Below, piece after piece: positions 1 through 9,510 of a stretch of 64,000 nucleotides of DNA (position 1 is its first letter; each line of letters begins with the position of its first letter). This DNA comes from Ancylobacter gelatini (GTDB taxonomy: Bacteria > Pseudomonadota > Alphaproteobacteria > Rhizobiales > Xanthobacteraceae), in NCBI RefSeq assembly GCF_022601675.1, contig NZ_JAKVIL010000006.1:1-64000 (forward strand). The letters run 5' to 3'. Position numbers and translations under genes: made by a program. The notes beneath the pieces are model-generated. The model was given only the letters and a program-made list of their open reading frames with translations, ran no database searches and was not told the DNA's origin.

Positions 1-45
1 ACTATGTCTTAAGACCTGGGAGAGTAGGTCGCTGCCAGGCCTGCC
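1..45 (+). rRNA. rrf: 5S ribosomal RNA, 3' end only
   Basis: The first 45 bases read as the 3' third of a bacterial 5S rRNA, with the conserved GGGAGAGTAGGTCGCTGCCAG segment (positions 18-38) that forms helices IV/V and closes helix I. The gene starts outside the window, so the window begins at the end of an rRNA operon. The exact 3' end is uncertain by a few bases (42-45). Confidence 0.9.
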
Positions 46-80
46 AAACACAGCATGCGCTTCTAAACGACACCTGAACA

Positions 81-117
81 AAACCCCCGTCGCGGTAACA
101 ACCCGGCGGGGGTTTTG
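81..117 (+). terminator. rRNA operon intrinsic terminator
   Basis: AAACCCCCG (81-89) pairs perfectly with CGGGGGTTT (107-115), followed by a short T run. It lies about 35 bases after the 5S gene, the expected place for the terminator of the rRNA operon. Confidence 0.85.
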
Positions 118-167
118 TTATGAAAAATCCGCCGCAACCGGATCCCGGCCCCCGGCCGCGCACCCCA

Positions 168-1430
168 TCACGGCCCGGGGAGCCGCTCCTCCAGCCGCGC
201 CAGATCCTTCTTCAGAGCCCGCATCTCCTCGAAACGCTTCGTCACATCGCGCAAGACCGAGGCCATGCCCGTCACCCGGCCACCGTCATCCTTCAGCAGA
301 ACGATCGTGAACTCCAGCGAGATGCGTCCGCCCGCTTTGGTCAATCCCGGCACGGCGAGCAGATCGCCGGCGCCATAGCGGCTCTGCCCGGTGCTCACCG
401 TCTCGTGGTAGCCGTCCCAATGGCGCTGCCGGAACGGTTCGGGAATGATGATGTCGAGTGATTGACCCAGCGCCTCCTCCTGCGTGAAACCGAACACCCG
501 CGTCGCCCCGGCGTTCCACAGAACGATCATCCCCTCGCGGTCGCTGGCAATCACCGCATCGGCGGCACTGTCCAGCAACCCATCCGCGATGTCGGCGCGG
601 TTAAAGCCGCCAATGGTGGTCGCCGCGTGCGGAGCCGCGATGCTGGAGGACGGCGCCGGCGTGGGCGTCGCGTCGAACAGGTCCTCCACCGGGCCGAAGA
701 ACTCGTAATGCAGCCGCGATGTCGGCACCCCGGCAGCTGTCAACGCGCCGATCATTTCCCGCAGAAAGTCGAGCGGACCGCAGACGAAGTAGTCCGCGGC
801 GTCGGCCTGTGTATTCGCAAGGATCCACTCCGGCGTCAGGTGGCCGGAAATATCATAGTCGCGACCTTCCCGATCCTCCGGTCGCGGGCGGCTGTAGAAG
901 GTGGTCACGGTCACGTCCGGTGCCTGATCGGCAAGCGCGCGGACATGCGGGCCGAAGGCATGGCTGGCGCCGTCTCGCGCGCCGTGCACGAAATGAATCG
1001 GCCAACCGACCGGTGCCGCGGCGTGCTGCTCGAGCATGGCCACCATCGGCGTGAGACCGACGCCGGCGCTGAGCATCACCACGGGGGCCGTGGCGGGGTC
1101 GGGCAGCACGAAGCTGCCGGCCGCGTCCGCGACGTCGAATTCGGTGCCGGGGGCCGCATGGTCGTGCAGCCATTTCGAGACGCGCCCCTCTTCCTGACGC
1201 CGCACCGAAATGCGCCAGTTCTCGCCATTCGGGGCGCAGGAAATCGTGTAGTTCCGCTTGTGCCGGCCGTCGCCGGGAATGTCGGCCCAGAGCGTCAAAT
1301 GCTGCCCCGCCCGATGCGTCGGCGGGGGAGCGCCGTCCGCCGGACGCAGCACGAAGGAGGTGATGACATCGCTTTCCGCGTGCCGGCTTGCGAGCACGAA
1401 CCGGCGTGTGCCGCTGGCAGGGCTATTCAT
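168..1430 (-). CDS. Hmp-type FAD/NAD(P)H reductase fused to a C-terminal PAS domain
   Basis: 420 residues from the ATG at 1430, which has GGGGAG upstream. The longer open frame would run through the regulator promoter. Residues 1-252 match the reductase half of flavohemoglobin: RNYT (59-62) for FAD, GVGLTPM (123-129) for the nucleotide, FVCGP (215-219), and YEFFGP (242-247) at the end. There is no globin domain. A Pro/Ser/Ala linker (254-272) joins it to a PAS domain (about 280-400) ending in the usual RDVTKR exit motif. Family knowledge suggests NAD(P)H-driven electron transfer; the acceptor is unknown. The PAS carries PEPFRQRH with His337, near where FixL has its heme-ligand His, so a heme or flavin sensor role is possible but unproven. 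It is divergent from an NsrR-type regulator with a shared operator, pointing to nitric oxide control. Confidence 0.85.
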   Translation of the reverse strand: MNSPASGTRRFVLASRHAESDVITSFVLRPADGAPPPTHRAGQHLTLWADIPGDGRHKRNYTISCAPNGENWRISVRRQEEGRVSKWLHDHAAPGTEFDVADAAGSFVLPDPATAPVVMLSAGVGLTPMVAMLEQHAAAPVGWPIHFVHGARDGASHAFGPHVRALADQAPDVTVTTFYSRPRPEDREGRDYDISGHLTPEWILANTQADAADYFVCGPLDFLREMIGALTAAGVPTSRLHYEFFGPVEDLFDATPTPAPSSSIAAPHAATTIGGFNRADIADGLLDSAADAVIASDREGMIVLWNAGATRVFGFTQEEALGQSLDIIIPEPFRQRHWDGYHETVSTGQSRYGAGDLLAVPGLTKAGGRISLEFTIVLLKDDGGRVTGMASVLRDVTKRFEEMRALKKDLARLEERLPGP

Positions 1431-1451
1431 GAACGGGCTCCCCGTAAAAAC

Positions 1452-1468
1452 ATGCATATGATATGCAT
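1452..1468. promoter_or_regulatory. NsrR-like operator
   Basis: ATGCAT (1452-1457), five bases, ATGCAT (1463-1468). Sequence and spacing match the core of the E. coli NsrR consensus (two ATGCAT blocks five bases apart). It lies 22 bp before the reductase start and 44 bp before the regulator start, so it can control both divergent genes. Confidence 0.75.
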
Positions 1469-1512
1469 ATAAATGGAGTAATGAAAGACACCCGGCGCGC
1501 AAAGGTCCGCAC

Positions 1513-1938
1513 ATGCATCTGACGCGCTATTCCGACTATGCGATGCGCGTGCTGCTCTATCTCGGCGCGCGGCCGGAGCGCCAATGCTCGATCGCGGAAG
1601 TGGCCAAAGCCTACGGCATCTCGCAGAGCCATTTGATGAAGGTGGTCAGCGATCTCGTGCAGGCGGGCTATGTGGCGAGCGTGCGCGGGCGGACCGGCGG
1701 CATCCGGCTTGGCATGCCGCCAGAGCGCATCGTCATCGGTGAACTGGTACGCCGCACCGAGGGCAGCCTGGCGCTGGTCGATTGCGCGAACTGCCTGCTG
1801 GCCCCCGGCTGCGGCCTCGCCTGCGTTCTGGGCGAAGCGATGGTGGCGTTCCTTGCGGTGCTGGACCGCCACACGCTCGCCGATGTGATCGCCCGCCGGC
1901 CGGAAGCGCTGAGCCGCCTGATGCACCCGCTGAGCTAA
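1513..1938 (+). CDS. nsrR: Rrf2-family nitric oxide-sensing repressor NsrR
   Basis: 141 residues, normal size for NsrR/Rrf2 regulators. The N-terminal winged helix contains the typical MHLTRYSDYAMRVLLYL start and a GISQSHLMKVV recognition region (36-46). Cysteines at 91, 94, 100 and 104 lie in CANCLLAPGCGLAC, resembling the NLxxAPxC cluster that holds an Fe-S cluster in NsrR; C94 and C100 have the same six-residue spacing as C96 and C102 of E. coli NsrR. The protein should be a cytoplasmic repressor released when nitric oxide attacks the cluster. The symmetric ATGCAT box in the divergent promoter supports NsrR over IscR. The most likely target is the adjacent reductase-PAS gene. Confidence 0.85.
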   Translation: MHLTRYSDYAMRVLLYLGARPERQCSIAEVAKAYGISQSHLMKVVSDLVQAGYVASVRGRTGGIRLGMPPERIVIGELVRRTEGSLALVDCANCLLAPGCGLACVLGEAMVAFLAVLDRHTLADVIARRPEALSRLMHPLS

Positions 1939-1992
1939 CGCAGCGGGCCTCTGCCCACAGATGGGGCAACGTGCCGATCGTCAATGTGACGA

Positions 1993-2079
1993 TGGTGCGG
2001 GCGGTCGGACTCGAACCGACATATTGTTGCCAATGGCGGATTTTGAGTCCGCTGCGTCTACCAATTCCGCCACGCCCGC
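1993..2079 (-). tRNA. tRNA-Leu (anticodon CAA)
   Basis: On the minus strand the acceptor arm GCGGGCG (2079-2073) pairs with CGCCCGC (2003-1997), followed by A and an encoded CCA (1995-1993). The anticodon loop CTCAAAA gives CAA, the T arm contains GGTTCGAGTCC, and a long variable arm marks a class II leucine tRNA. The length is 87 bases. The stretch 1939-2257 holds this gene, the palindrome at 2205-2219 and otherwise only probable promoter DNA. Confidence 0.95.
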
Positions 2080-2204
2080 GCGAGCGCCTGTCTATAACGG
2101 ATCGCGCGTTCCGCCAATAAAGATGCGCGGGAAAATGAGGCGTCCTCCACGCCCGATCTTTAGCTTTTCCTTACGCCCGGCTGCGCCCTCCGCAATCGAT
2201 ACCT

Positions 2205-2219
2205 GACCCGTGACGGGTC
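2205..2219. repeat. 15-bp perfect palindrome upstream of the kdp locus
   Basis: GACCCGT-G-ACGGGTC, 39 bp before the first small kdp-linked reading frame. It could be an operator or a short hairpin. It does not resemble the E. coli KdpE site, so no regulator can be named. Confidence 0.4.
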
Positions 2220-2257
2220 CATCGTTTCGGCTCCTTGAAGCGTCAGGAGATTGTCCC

Positions 2258-2344
2258 GTGGCGGACCTTTTCTTTCTGTTCCTCACCGTCGGCCTGTTTG
2301 CCGCGCTGTCCGTCTATGCGCGCCTGCTCGCGCGGCTCTCGTGA
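2258..2344 (+). CDS. 28-residue membrane microprotein preceding kdpF
   Basis: GTG start at 2258 with AGGAGA at 2245-2250, giving VADLFFLFLTVGLFAALSVY followed by ARLLARLS. It is a single transmembrane helix with a basic C-terminal end. The stop is 8 bases before kdpF, so it is the first gene of the kdp operon. I recall similar tiny hydrophobic proteins ahead of kdpF/kdpA in other bacteria, but no function is established. The strong ribosome site and the tight spacing are the main reasons to accept it. It might stabilise the KdpFABC complex as KdpF does, but that is inference. Confidence 0.6.
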   Translation: MADLFFLFLTVGLFAALSVYARLLARLS

Positions 2345-2352
2345 GCCCTCCG

Positions 2353-2439
2353 ATGATCGAACCCATTCTCGGCCTCGCGGTCGCGCTCGCGCTCGCGGCC
2401 TATCTCGTCGTGACGCTGCTGCGTCCTGAACATTTCTGA
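2353..2439 (+). CDS. kdpF: Potassium-transporting ATPase subunit KdpF
   Basis: 28 residues, the family's normal size (about 29). It is one transmembrane helix ending in the characteristic LLRPEHF tail seen in KdpF proteins. KdpF is a small stabilising lipid-like subunit of the KdpFABC complex in the inner membrane. It sits 18 bases before kdpA in the same operon. Confidence 0.9.
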   Translation: MIEPILGLAVALALAAYLVVTLLRPEHF

Positions 2440-2457
2440 GCGGCGGAGCCTCTCATC

Positions 2458-4167
2458 ATGTCTCTCGTCGGATGGCTGCAGATCGCAGCCCTGTTCCTTA
2501 GCGTCCTTCTCGTGGTGAAGCCGCTGGGAAGCTATATGGCGCGCGTGTTCTCGGGCGAGCACACCGTGCTGTCCCCACTTCTCGCGCCGCTGGAAGCCGG
2601 CTTCTATGGGCTGGCCGGCATCGATGCCCGCAAGGAGCAGGGCTGGCTGGCCTATACGCTGGCCATGCTCGCCTTCTCGCTCACCGGCGTGCTGGCGCTC
2701 TACGCCATCCTGCGGCTGCAGGCTTATCTGCCGTTCAATCCGCAGGGTTTCGGCAACGTACCGGCGGACCTCGCCTTCAACACGGCGGTGAGCTTCGTCA
2801 CCAATACCAACTGGCAGAACTATGGTGGAGAGACCACGCTGAGCCATTTCAGCCAGATGGCCGGGCTCACCACGCAGAATTTCGTCTCGGCGGCGACCGG
2901 CATGGCACTGGCCATGGCGCTCACCCGCGCCTTCGCCCGCTCGCGGGCGGCGACGCTGGGCAATTTCTGGGTCGATCTGACCCGCGCCACGCTTTATGTG
3001 CTGCTGCCGCTCGCCATCGTGGTCGCGCTCATCTTCGTGTTCATGGGCCTGCCGCAGACGCTGCAAGCCTCCGTCACCGCGACGACGCTCGAAGGCGCCC
3101 AGCAGGTGATCTCGCTCGGCCCGGTGGCGAGCCAGGAAGCGATCAAGCAGATCGGCACCAATGGCGGCGGCTTCTTCAACGTGAACGCAGCGCACCCGTT
3201 CGAGAACCCAACCGCGCTGTCGAACCTTCTCAACATCTTCGCGATGCTCTCGGTCTCCTCGGCGCTGGTCTACAGCTTCGGCCAGGTGGTCGGCGACCGC
3301 CGGCAGGGCTGGGCGTTTCTGGCCGCCATCGCGCTCCTGCTGATCGCGGGCGTCGGCGCGGTGTACTGGGCCGAGACCTACGGCAACCCGATCCTGACCT
3401 CGCTCGGCCTCGATGCGGCCACCGGCAATATGGAAGGCAAGGAAGTGCGCTTCGGCCAGTCCGCCAGCGCGCTTTATGCGGCGGTGACCACGGGTCTGTC
3501 GGATGGCGGCGTCAACGCCATGCACGGCTCGCTGACCGGGGCGGGCGGGCTGGTGCCGATGTTCCTGATCCAACTCGGCGAGGTGCTGCCCGGCGGCGTC
3601 GGCTCGGGGCTCTACGGGCTGGTGGTGTTCGCCATTCTCGCGGTGTTCGTCGCCGGGCTGATGGTCGGGCGCACGCCGGAACTGCTCGGCAAGAAGATCG
3701 ACGGGCGCGAGATGAAATACGCGATGCTCGCCGTGCTGATCCTGCCGCTGGCGATCCTCGGCTTCTCCGCGGTGTCGGCGTTGCTGCCGGTGGCGCTGGC
3801 CAGCATCGGCACGCCGGGCCCGCATGGCCTCTCGGAAATCCTCTACGCCTACACCTCGGCGGCCGGCAATAACGGCTCGGCCTTTGGCGGGCTGTCGGGC
3901 AACACGCCCTGGTACAACACCACGCTCGGGCTCGCCATGGTGTTCGGCCGCTTCGGCTATGTGGTTCCGGTCATGGCGATTGCCGGCTCGATCGCGATCA
4001 AGGTCCGAACAAAGGCGTCGAGCGGCACCTTCCCGACCCACACGCCGCTGTTCGTCGGCCTGCTGATCGGCATCATCCTCATTCTCGGCGGCCTGCAGTT
4101 TTTCCCCGCGCTGGCGCTCGGCCCCATCGTCGAGCAGTTCGCCATGCTCGCCGGCCAGACCTTCTGA
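2458..4167 (+). CDS. kdpA: Potassium-transporting ATPase subunit KdpA
   Basis: 569 residues against 557 in E. coli. KdpA is the potassium-binding, channel-like subunit of the high-affinity KdpFABC pump, related to Trk/Ktr channels by four membrane-pore-membrane repeats. The selectivity loops are visible: [11 protein letters not shown] near residue 115, [18 protein letters not shown] near 233, and [15 protein letters not shown] near 470, all strongly conserved in KdpA. It follows kdpF and precedes kdpB by 15 bases. Induction by potassium limitation through KdpDE is expected. Confidence 0.97.
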   Translation: MSLVGWLQIAALFLSVLLVVKPLGSYMARVFSGEHTVLSPLLAPLEAGFYGLAGIDARKEQGWLAYTLAMLAFSLTGVLALYAILRLQAYLPFNPQGFGNVPADLAFNTAVSFVTNTNWQNYGGETTLSHFSQMAGLTTQNFVSAATGMALAMALTRAFARSRAATLGNFWVDLTRATLYVLLPLAIVVALIFVFMGLPQTLQASVTATTLEGAQQVISLGPVASQEAIKQIGTNGGGFFNVNAAHPFENPTALSNLLNIFAMLSVSSALVYSFGQVVGDRRQGWAFLAAIALLLIAGVGAVYWAETYGNPILTSLGLDAATGNMEGKEVRFGQSASALYAAVTTGLSDGGVNAMHGSLTGAGGLVPMFLIQLGEVLPGGVGSGLYGLVVFAILAVFVAGLMVGRTPELLGKKIDGREMKYAMLAVLILPLAILGFSAVSALLPVALASIGTPGPHGLSEILYAYTSAAGNNGSAFGGLSGNTPWYNTTLGLAMVFGRFGYVVPVMAIAGSIAIKVRTKASSGTFPTHTPLFVGLLIGIILILGGLQFFPALALGPIVEQFAMLAGQTF

Positions 4168-4182
4168 AGGAAAGGGCACATC

Positions 4183-6237
4183 ATGTCCTCCAAATCCAAT
4201 GCTCCCGAAGCCGGCCGCCCGCAGGGGCTGCTCGATCCGGCGATTCTCGTGCCGGCGTGTCGCTCGGCCTTCGCCAAGCTCGATCCGCGCCAGCTCATGC
4301 GTAATCCGGTGATTTTCGTCACCGAGGTGGTGGCGGCGCTCGTCACCCTGTTCTTCCTGCGCGACCTCGCAAGCGGCGGCGATGCCGGCTTTTCCGGCCA
4401 GATCACCGCGTGGCTGTGGTTCACCGTGCTGTTTGCCACCTTCGCCGAAGCCGTGGCCGAAGGGCGGGGCAAGGCGCAGGCGGAAAGCCTGAAGCGTACC
4501 CGCTCCGAACTCTCCGCCCGCCGGCTGCTGGAGGGCGGCGCGCGCAGCGAAACCGTGCCCGCCACCGCGCTCAAGCTCGGCGATCTCGTGCTGGTCGAGG
4601 CCGGCGAGCTGATCCCGGGCGATGGCGAGGTGGTCGAGGGCGTCGCCTCGGTGAACGAGAGCGCCATCACCGGCGAATCCGCGCCCGTCATCCGCGAATC
4701 CGGCGGCGACCGCTCGGCGGTGACCGGGGGGACGCAGGTGCTGTCCGACCGGCTGAAGATCCGCATCACCGTGGCGCCCGGCTCCAGCTTCGTCGACCGC
4801 ATGATCGCGCTGATCGAGGGCGCCAAGCGGCAGAAGACCCCGAACGAGATCGCGCTGTCGATCCTGCTGTCCGGCCTCACGCTGATCTTCCTGATCGCTG
4901 TGGTGACGCTGTGGGGGCTGGCTGGCTATTCCGGCACCGTGCTGTCGGTCACCGTGCTGGCCGCGCTGCTGGTGACGCTGATCCCGACCACCATCGGCGG
5001 TCTGCTCTCGGCCATCGGCATTGCCGGCATGGACCGGCTGGTGCGCTTCAACGTCATCGCCACCTCCGGCCGTGCTGTTGAGGCGGCGGGCGATGTCGAC
5101 ACGCTGCTGCTCGACAAGACCGGCACCATCACCTTCGGCAACCGCATGGCGACCGATTTCATTCCCGTCCCGGGCGTGGCGGCGCTCGACCTCGCGCAGG
5201 CGGCGCTGCTGGCGAGCCTCGCCGACGAGACGCCGGAAGGCCGCTCCATCGCCGCGCTGGCGACCGGCGAGTTCGGCGCGTCGGCGCAGGGTTTCACTAC
5301 GGAGTCCATCGTGCCCTTCGCCGCCGAAACCCGGCTCTCCGGCGTCGATGGCGGCGGGCGGCGGCTGCGCAAGGGCGCGGTGGACGCGGTGCTGCGCTTC
5401 ACCGGCCTCGGCCCACAGGACGCGCCGGCTGAGTTCCGGCAGGCGGTGGACCGCATCGCCCGCACCGGCGGCACGCCGCTCGCGGTGGCGGACGGCGGCA
5501 GGCTGGTGGGCGTCATCCATCTTAAGGACGTGGTGAAGCCCGGCATCAAGGACCGCTTCGCCCGCATGCGCGCCATGGGCATTCGCACCGTGATGGTGAC
5601 CGGCGACAACCCGGTGACGGCGGCGGCGATCGCCTCGGAGGCCGGCGTGGACGATTTCCTCGCCCAGGCGACGCCGGAGGACAAGCTCGCCTATATCCGC
5701 CGCGAGCAGGAAGGCGGCCGGCTGATCGCCATGTGCGGCGACGGCACCAATGACGCGCCGGCTTTGGCGCAGGCCGATGTCGGCGTGGCCATGCAGACCG
5801 GCACCCAGGCCGCGCGGGAAGCCGCGAACATGGTCGACCTCGATTCCTCGCCGACCAAGCTCATCGAGATCGTCGAGATCGGCAAGCAATTGCTGATGAC
5901 GCGCGGCTCGCTCACCACCTTCTCCATCGCCAACGATGTCGCGAAGTATTTCGCGATCATCCCGGCGCTGTTCGTGGCGACCTATCCGGCGCTCGACGCG
6001 CTGAATGTGATGGGGCTCGCCTCGCCGCAATCGGCGATCCTCTCGGCGGTGATCTTCAACGCGCTGATCATCGTCGCGCTGATCCCGCTCGCGCTGAAGG
6101 GCATTGCCTATCGCCCGGTCGGCGCCAGCGCGCTGCTGCGCCGCAACCTGCTGGTCTACGGGCTCGGCGGCCTCGTCCTGCCGTTTGCCGGCATCAAGCT
6201 CATCGACCTCGCCGTCTCGGCGCTTCATCTGGTGTGA
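4183..6237 (+). CDS. kdpB: Potassium-transporting P-type ATPase subunit KdpB
   Basis: 684 residues, normal length. It is the catalytic P-type ATPase subunit that hydrolyses ATP to drive potassium uptake. The actuator loop TGES is at about residues 165-168, the phosphorylation motif DKTGT at about 310, and the hinge [16 protein letters not shown] at about 520. Seven membrane helices are expected, with two pairs before the large cytoplasmic domain. Its stop is two bases before the kdpC ATG, implying translational coupling. Confidence 0.98.
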   Translation: MSSKSNAPEAGRPQGLLDPAILVPACRSAFAKLDPRQLMRNPVIFVTEVVAALVTLFFLRDLASGGDAGFSGQITAWLWFTVLFATFAEAVAEGRGKAQAESLKRTRSELSARRLLEGGARSETVPATALKLGDLVLVEAGELIPGDGEVVEGVASVNESAITGESAPVIRESGGDRSAVTGGTQVLSDRLKIRITVAPGSSFVDRMIALIEGAKRQKTPNEIALSILLSGLTLIFLIAVVTLWGLAGYSGTVLSVTVLAALLVTLIPTTIGGLLSAIGIAGMDRLVRFNVIATSGRAVEAAGDVDTLLLDKTGTITFGNRMATDFIPVPGVAALDLAQAALLASLADETPEGRSIAALATGEFGASAQGFTTESIVPFAAETRLSGVDGGGRRLRKGAVDAVLRFTGLGPQDAPAEFRQAVDRIARTGGTPLAVADGGRLVGVIHLKDVVKPGIKDRFARMRAMGIRTVMVTGDNPVTAAAIASEAGVDDFLAQATPEDKLAYIRREQEGGRLIAMCGDGTNDAPALAQADVGVAMQTGTQAAREAANMVDLDSSPTKLIEIVEIGKQLLMTRGSLTTFSIANDVAKYFAIIPALFVATYPALDALNVMGLASPQSAILSAVIFNALIIVALIPLALKGIAYRPVGASALLRRNLLVYGLGGLVLPFAGIKLIDLAVSALHLV

Positions 6238-6239
6238 TC

Positions 6240-6809
6240 ATGCTTAAAGCTCTCCGCCCCGCCCTTGTACTCACGCTGTTGATGACGGTGCTGACCGGGC
6301 TCGCCTATCCGCTCGCCATCACCGGCATCGCCGATGCCATGGCGCGTGACAAGGCGCGCGGCAGCCTCATCACCCGCGAGGGCACGGTGATCGGCTCCAG
6401 CCTCATCGGCCAGAACTTCGCCTCGGAGCGCTATTTCTGGCCGCGCCCCTCGGCGACCGGACCGGACCCCTATAATGCCGGCGCCTCCAGCGGCTCCAAT
6501 CTCGGCCCGACCTCGGCGAAGCTGCGCGACCGGGTGGCCGCCGATGTCGAGCGGCTGCGCGGGGCGGGGCTCGCCGGCACGGTGCCGGCCGACGCCGCGA
6601 CCACCTCGGCCTCGGGGCTCGATCCGCACATCTCGCCGGATTATGCCCGCGCGCAGGTGGCCCGCATCGCCCATGCCCGCAGCCTGTCCGAAGCGGATGT
6701 CGCCGCGCTGGTGGAGCGCCTCGCGGAAGGCCGGCATCTCGGCTTCATCGGCGAGCCGCGCGTTAACGTGCTAGAGCTGAATCTCGCACTGGATGCGCTG
6801 AAGGGCTGA
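6240..6809 (+). CDS. kdpC: Potassium-transporting ATPase subunit KdpC
   Basis: 190 residues from the ATG at 6240; a GTG two codons earlier overlaps the end of kdpB and is a possible alternative. One N-terminal transmembrane helix (about residues 8-28) is followed by a periplasmic domain with the conserved [11 protein letters not shown] and GLDPHISP motifs of KdpC. KdpC assembles with KdpA and KdpB in the inner membrane. It is seven bases ahead of kdpD. Confidence 0.96.
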   Translation: MLKALRPALVLTLLMTVLTGLAYPLAITGIADAMARDKARGSLITREGTVIGSSLIGQNFASERYFWPRPSATGPDPYNAGASSGSNLGPTSAKLRDRVAADVERLRGAGLAGTVPADAATTSASGLDPHISPDYARAQVARIAHARSLSEADVAALVERLAEGRHLGFIGEPRVNVLELNLALDALKG

Positions 6810-6816
6810 ACCGGGC

Positions 6817-9510
6817 ATGGCGTCGAGCGCCGATCGACACGATAACCGGCCGGACCCGGACGCCCTGCTCGCCGCTGCGCGGCAGGATGGGCGCGGCCGG
6901 CTGACCATCTTCCTCGGCGCCGCGCCGGGGGTCGGCAAGACCTACGCGATGCTGACGCGGGCGCGCAAGCTGAAGGCAGACGGCATCGACATCGTGGTCG
7001 GCCTCGCCGAAACCCATGGCCGCGGGGAGACGGCGCAGCTTCTCGACGGGCTGGAGGTGCTGCCGCGGGCGCGGCTTGAGCATCGCGGCCGGAGCGTCGA
7101 GGGCTTCGATCTCGACGGCGCGCTCGCCCGCCGCCCGCGCCTCATGATCGTCGACGAACTCGCCTCATCCAACCCGGACGGAGCGCGCCATCCCAAGCGC
7201 TACCAGGACATCGAGGAACTGCTGGAGGCGGGGATCGATGTCTGGACGGCGTTGAACGTCCAGCATCTGGAGAGCCTGTCCGATGTCGTGGCCGACATCA
7301 CCGGCGTGAAGGTGCGCGAGCGCATTCCCGACACGGTGCTGCGCAAGGCCGATCAGGTCATCCTCGTCGATCTGCCCCCGGCCGAGCTGATCGAGCGGCT
7401 GAAGGACGGCCGGATCTATCTCGCCGATACCATCCAGCGTGCCTATGAGCGTTATTTCCGCCTCGGCAATCTCACCGCCCTGCGCGAACTCGCCTTGCGC
7501 CGCACCGCCGACCGTGTCGACGACGACATGGTGGACTACCTCAAGCGCCACGCGATCGAGGGGCCATGGGCGAGTGCCGAACGGCTGATCGTGTGCGTCG
7601 GGCCGGATGCGCTGTCGGAAAAGGTGGTGCGCACCGCGAGCCGGCTCGCCTCCGGCCTCAACGCGCCATGGATCGTGGTGTCGCTGGAGCGTGCCGAGCG
7701 CGAGGTCGACGATGCCGCGCAGGCGCGGGTGGACAGCTGGCTTCGCCTCGCCGAGAGCCTCGGGGCGGAAACCCGGCGCATCATCGCCAGCGATTTTGTC
7801 ACGGAGCTGATCCGCCTCGCCCGCCGCGAGCATGCCACGCAGATCGTGCTCGGCGCCCATCCACGTCCGCGCTGGGCGAGCTGGCTCGGTACCTCGCTCG
7901 CCGACGAGGTGGCGGCGAGCGCCTCGGGGCTTGGCGTTCATCTGGTGACCGGGGAGGGCGCGGAACCGGTCCCCCGGCCGCGCCGGATGTCGATCGGGCT
8001 CGCCGAGCGGGCGCGCGCGGGTGCGGTGGCCTTCGCCAGCGTGCTGGCGGCGACGCTGATCGGCACCGGCATCGACCGGGTGATCCCGGTGCCGAACGTC
8101 TCGCTGCTGTTCCTGATGGCGGTGATGGTCGCTGCGATCCGGGCGGGCTATGGCGCGGCGCTGCTGGCGGCGCTGCTATCGGGCCTGGCCTATAATTTCT
8201 TTTTCATCGAGCCGCTCTACACCTTCACCATCGCCGCGCCGCACGAGGTGTTCGCCTTCATCGTGTTTCTCCTCGCCGCGCTGGTCGCGGGCGGGCTGGC
8301 CTCGCGGGTGCGCGAGCAGGCGCGAACCGCGCGGGCGCGCGCCGTGGCGGTGCAGTCGCTTTATGATTTCGCCGGCAAGCTCTCCGGCACGGCCAAGCCC
8401 GATGATGTGCTCTGGGTCGCGGTCGCCCAGCTTCACACCAGCTTCGGCCACCCTGCCGTGGCGCTGATGCCGCGCGAGGGAGAACTCTCGCTCGCCGCTG
8501 CCTGGCCGCCCGATGCCGAGCTGGGCGTCGCCGACATGACCGCCGCGCGCTGGGCCTTCGAGCATGGCGAGCCGGCCGGGCAGGACACCGGAACGCTGCC
8601 TTCCAGCCCCTATCAGTTCCGCCCGCTGATCAGCCCGCACGGCGCGCTCGGCGTCTATGGGCTGCGCTGGGGCGGGGACCCGATCGATGGCGTCTCCGAG
8701 CGCATGCTGCTGGCGGTGATGGACCAGACCGCCATCGCCATCGACCGCGCGCGGCTGGCCGAGGAGGCGATCGCGCAGGGCGCGCGGCTGCAGGGCGAGA
8801 ATTTGCGCGCGGCGCTGCTGTCCTCGATCTCGCACGATCTGCGCACGCCGCTGTCCACCATCACGGGCGCGGTCACCAGCCTGCGCCAACTCGGCGACCG
8901 AATGAGCGCGGCGAGCCGCGACGACCTCCTGCTGACCATCGAGGAGGAGAGCGCGCGGCTGTCGCGCTTCGTCGCCAACCTGCTCGACATGACGCGCATC
9001 GAGGCCGGCACGCTCGATGCGCGCTCGGACTGGATCGATGTCGGCGACGCCATCCGTGCGTCCCAGGAGCGCTGCGCCCGCTATTTCCCCCGGCTCGGCA
9101 TCGTCACCCGCATCGATCCCGGCCTGCCGCTGCTGCGCGGCGACGGCGTGCTGCTCGGGCAGGTGCTTTTCAACCTGCTGGACAACGCCGCCAAATATGG
9201 CGGGGGCCAGCCGGTCGAGCTCTATGCACGGGTCGAGGGGCGTGATCTTGTCATCACCGTCACCGATGCCGGGCCGGGCATCCCGCCGGAAGACCTCGGC
9301 GCGGTATTCGAGAAGTTCTTCCGGCGCGGCAATCCCGACGGCCGCCCGCCCGGCACCGGGCTCGGCCTGTCGATCGCGAAAGGGTTCGTCGAAGCCATGG
9401 GCGGCACCATCACGGCGGAGAGCCCGGCGCAACCGAACCGGGGTGCGTCGCCCGGCACCCGGATGGTGCTGCGGTTTCCAGTGCCCGAGGGCGGGTCGAT
9501 CGCGTCATGA
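6817..9510 (+). CDS. kdpD: Osmosensitive potassium sensor histidine kinase KdpD
   Basis: 897 residues (E. coli 894) with full domain order: N-terminal KdpD domain with Walker A GAAPGVGKT (34-42), a Usp-like region (about 250-365), four membrane helices (about 395-500), a GAF-like region (about 520-640), the phosphoacceptor in SISHDLRTPLS (His673), and a C-terminal ATPase domain with NLLDNAAKYG and GTGLGLSIAKG. It senses potassium limitation and phosphorylates KdpE. Its end overlaps kdpE by four bases (ATGA). Confidence 0.97.
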   Translation: MASSADRHDNRPDPDALLAAARQDGRGRLTIFLGAAPGVGKTYAMLTRARKLKADGIDIVVGLAETHGRGETAQLLDGLEVLPRARLEHRGRSVEGFDLDGALARRPRLMIVDELASSNPDGARHPKRYQDIEELLEAGIDVWTALNVQHLESLSDVVADITGVKVRERIPDTVLRKADQVILVDLPPAELIERLKDGRIYLADTIQRAYERYFRLGNLTALRELALRRTADRVDDDMVDYLKRHAIEGPWASAERLIVCVGPDALSEKVVRTASRLASGLNAPWIVVSLERAEREVDDAAQARVDSWLRLAESLGAETRRIIASDFVTELIRLARREHATQIVLGAHPRPRWASWLGTSLADEVAASASGLGVHLVTGEGAEPVPRPRRMSIGLAERARAGAVAFASVLAATLIGTGIDRVIPVPNVSLLFLMAVMVAAIRAGYGAALLAALLSGLAYNFFFIEPLYTFTIAAPHEVFAFIVFLLAALVAGGLASRVREQARTARARAVAVQSLYDFAGKLSGTAKPDDVLWVAVAQLHTSFGHPAVALMPREGELSLAAAWPPDAELGVADMTAARWAFEHGEPAGQDTGTLPSSPYQFRPLISPHGALGVYGLRWGGDPIDGVSERMLLAVMDQTAIAIDRARLAEEAIAQGARLQGENLRAALLSSISHDLRTPLSTITGAVTSLRQLGDRMSAASRDDLLLTIEEESARLSRFVANLLDMTRIEAGTLDARSDWIDVGDAIRASQERCARYFPRLGIVTRIDPGLPLLRGDGVLLGQVLFNLLDNAAKYGGGQPVELYARVEGRDLVITVTDAGPGIPPEDLGAVFEKFFRRGNPDGRPPGTGLGLSIAKGFVEAMGGTITAESPAQPNRGASPGTRMVLRFPVPEGGSIAS

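Noticed and set aside
1993-2079. tRNA-Leu as an integration site for a genomic island
   Set aside because: No integrase, no repeat of the tRNA end and no phage genes occur in the window.
2314-6228. A 1304-codon open frame on the minus strand opposite kdpA-kdpB
   Set aside because: It is the complement of strongly conserved Kdp genes and its product is low-complexity Arg/His/Gly; long antisense frames are a by-product of GC-rich codon use.
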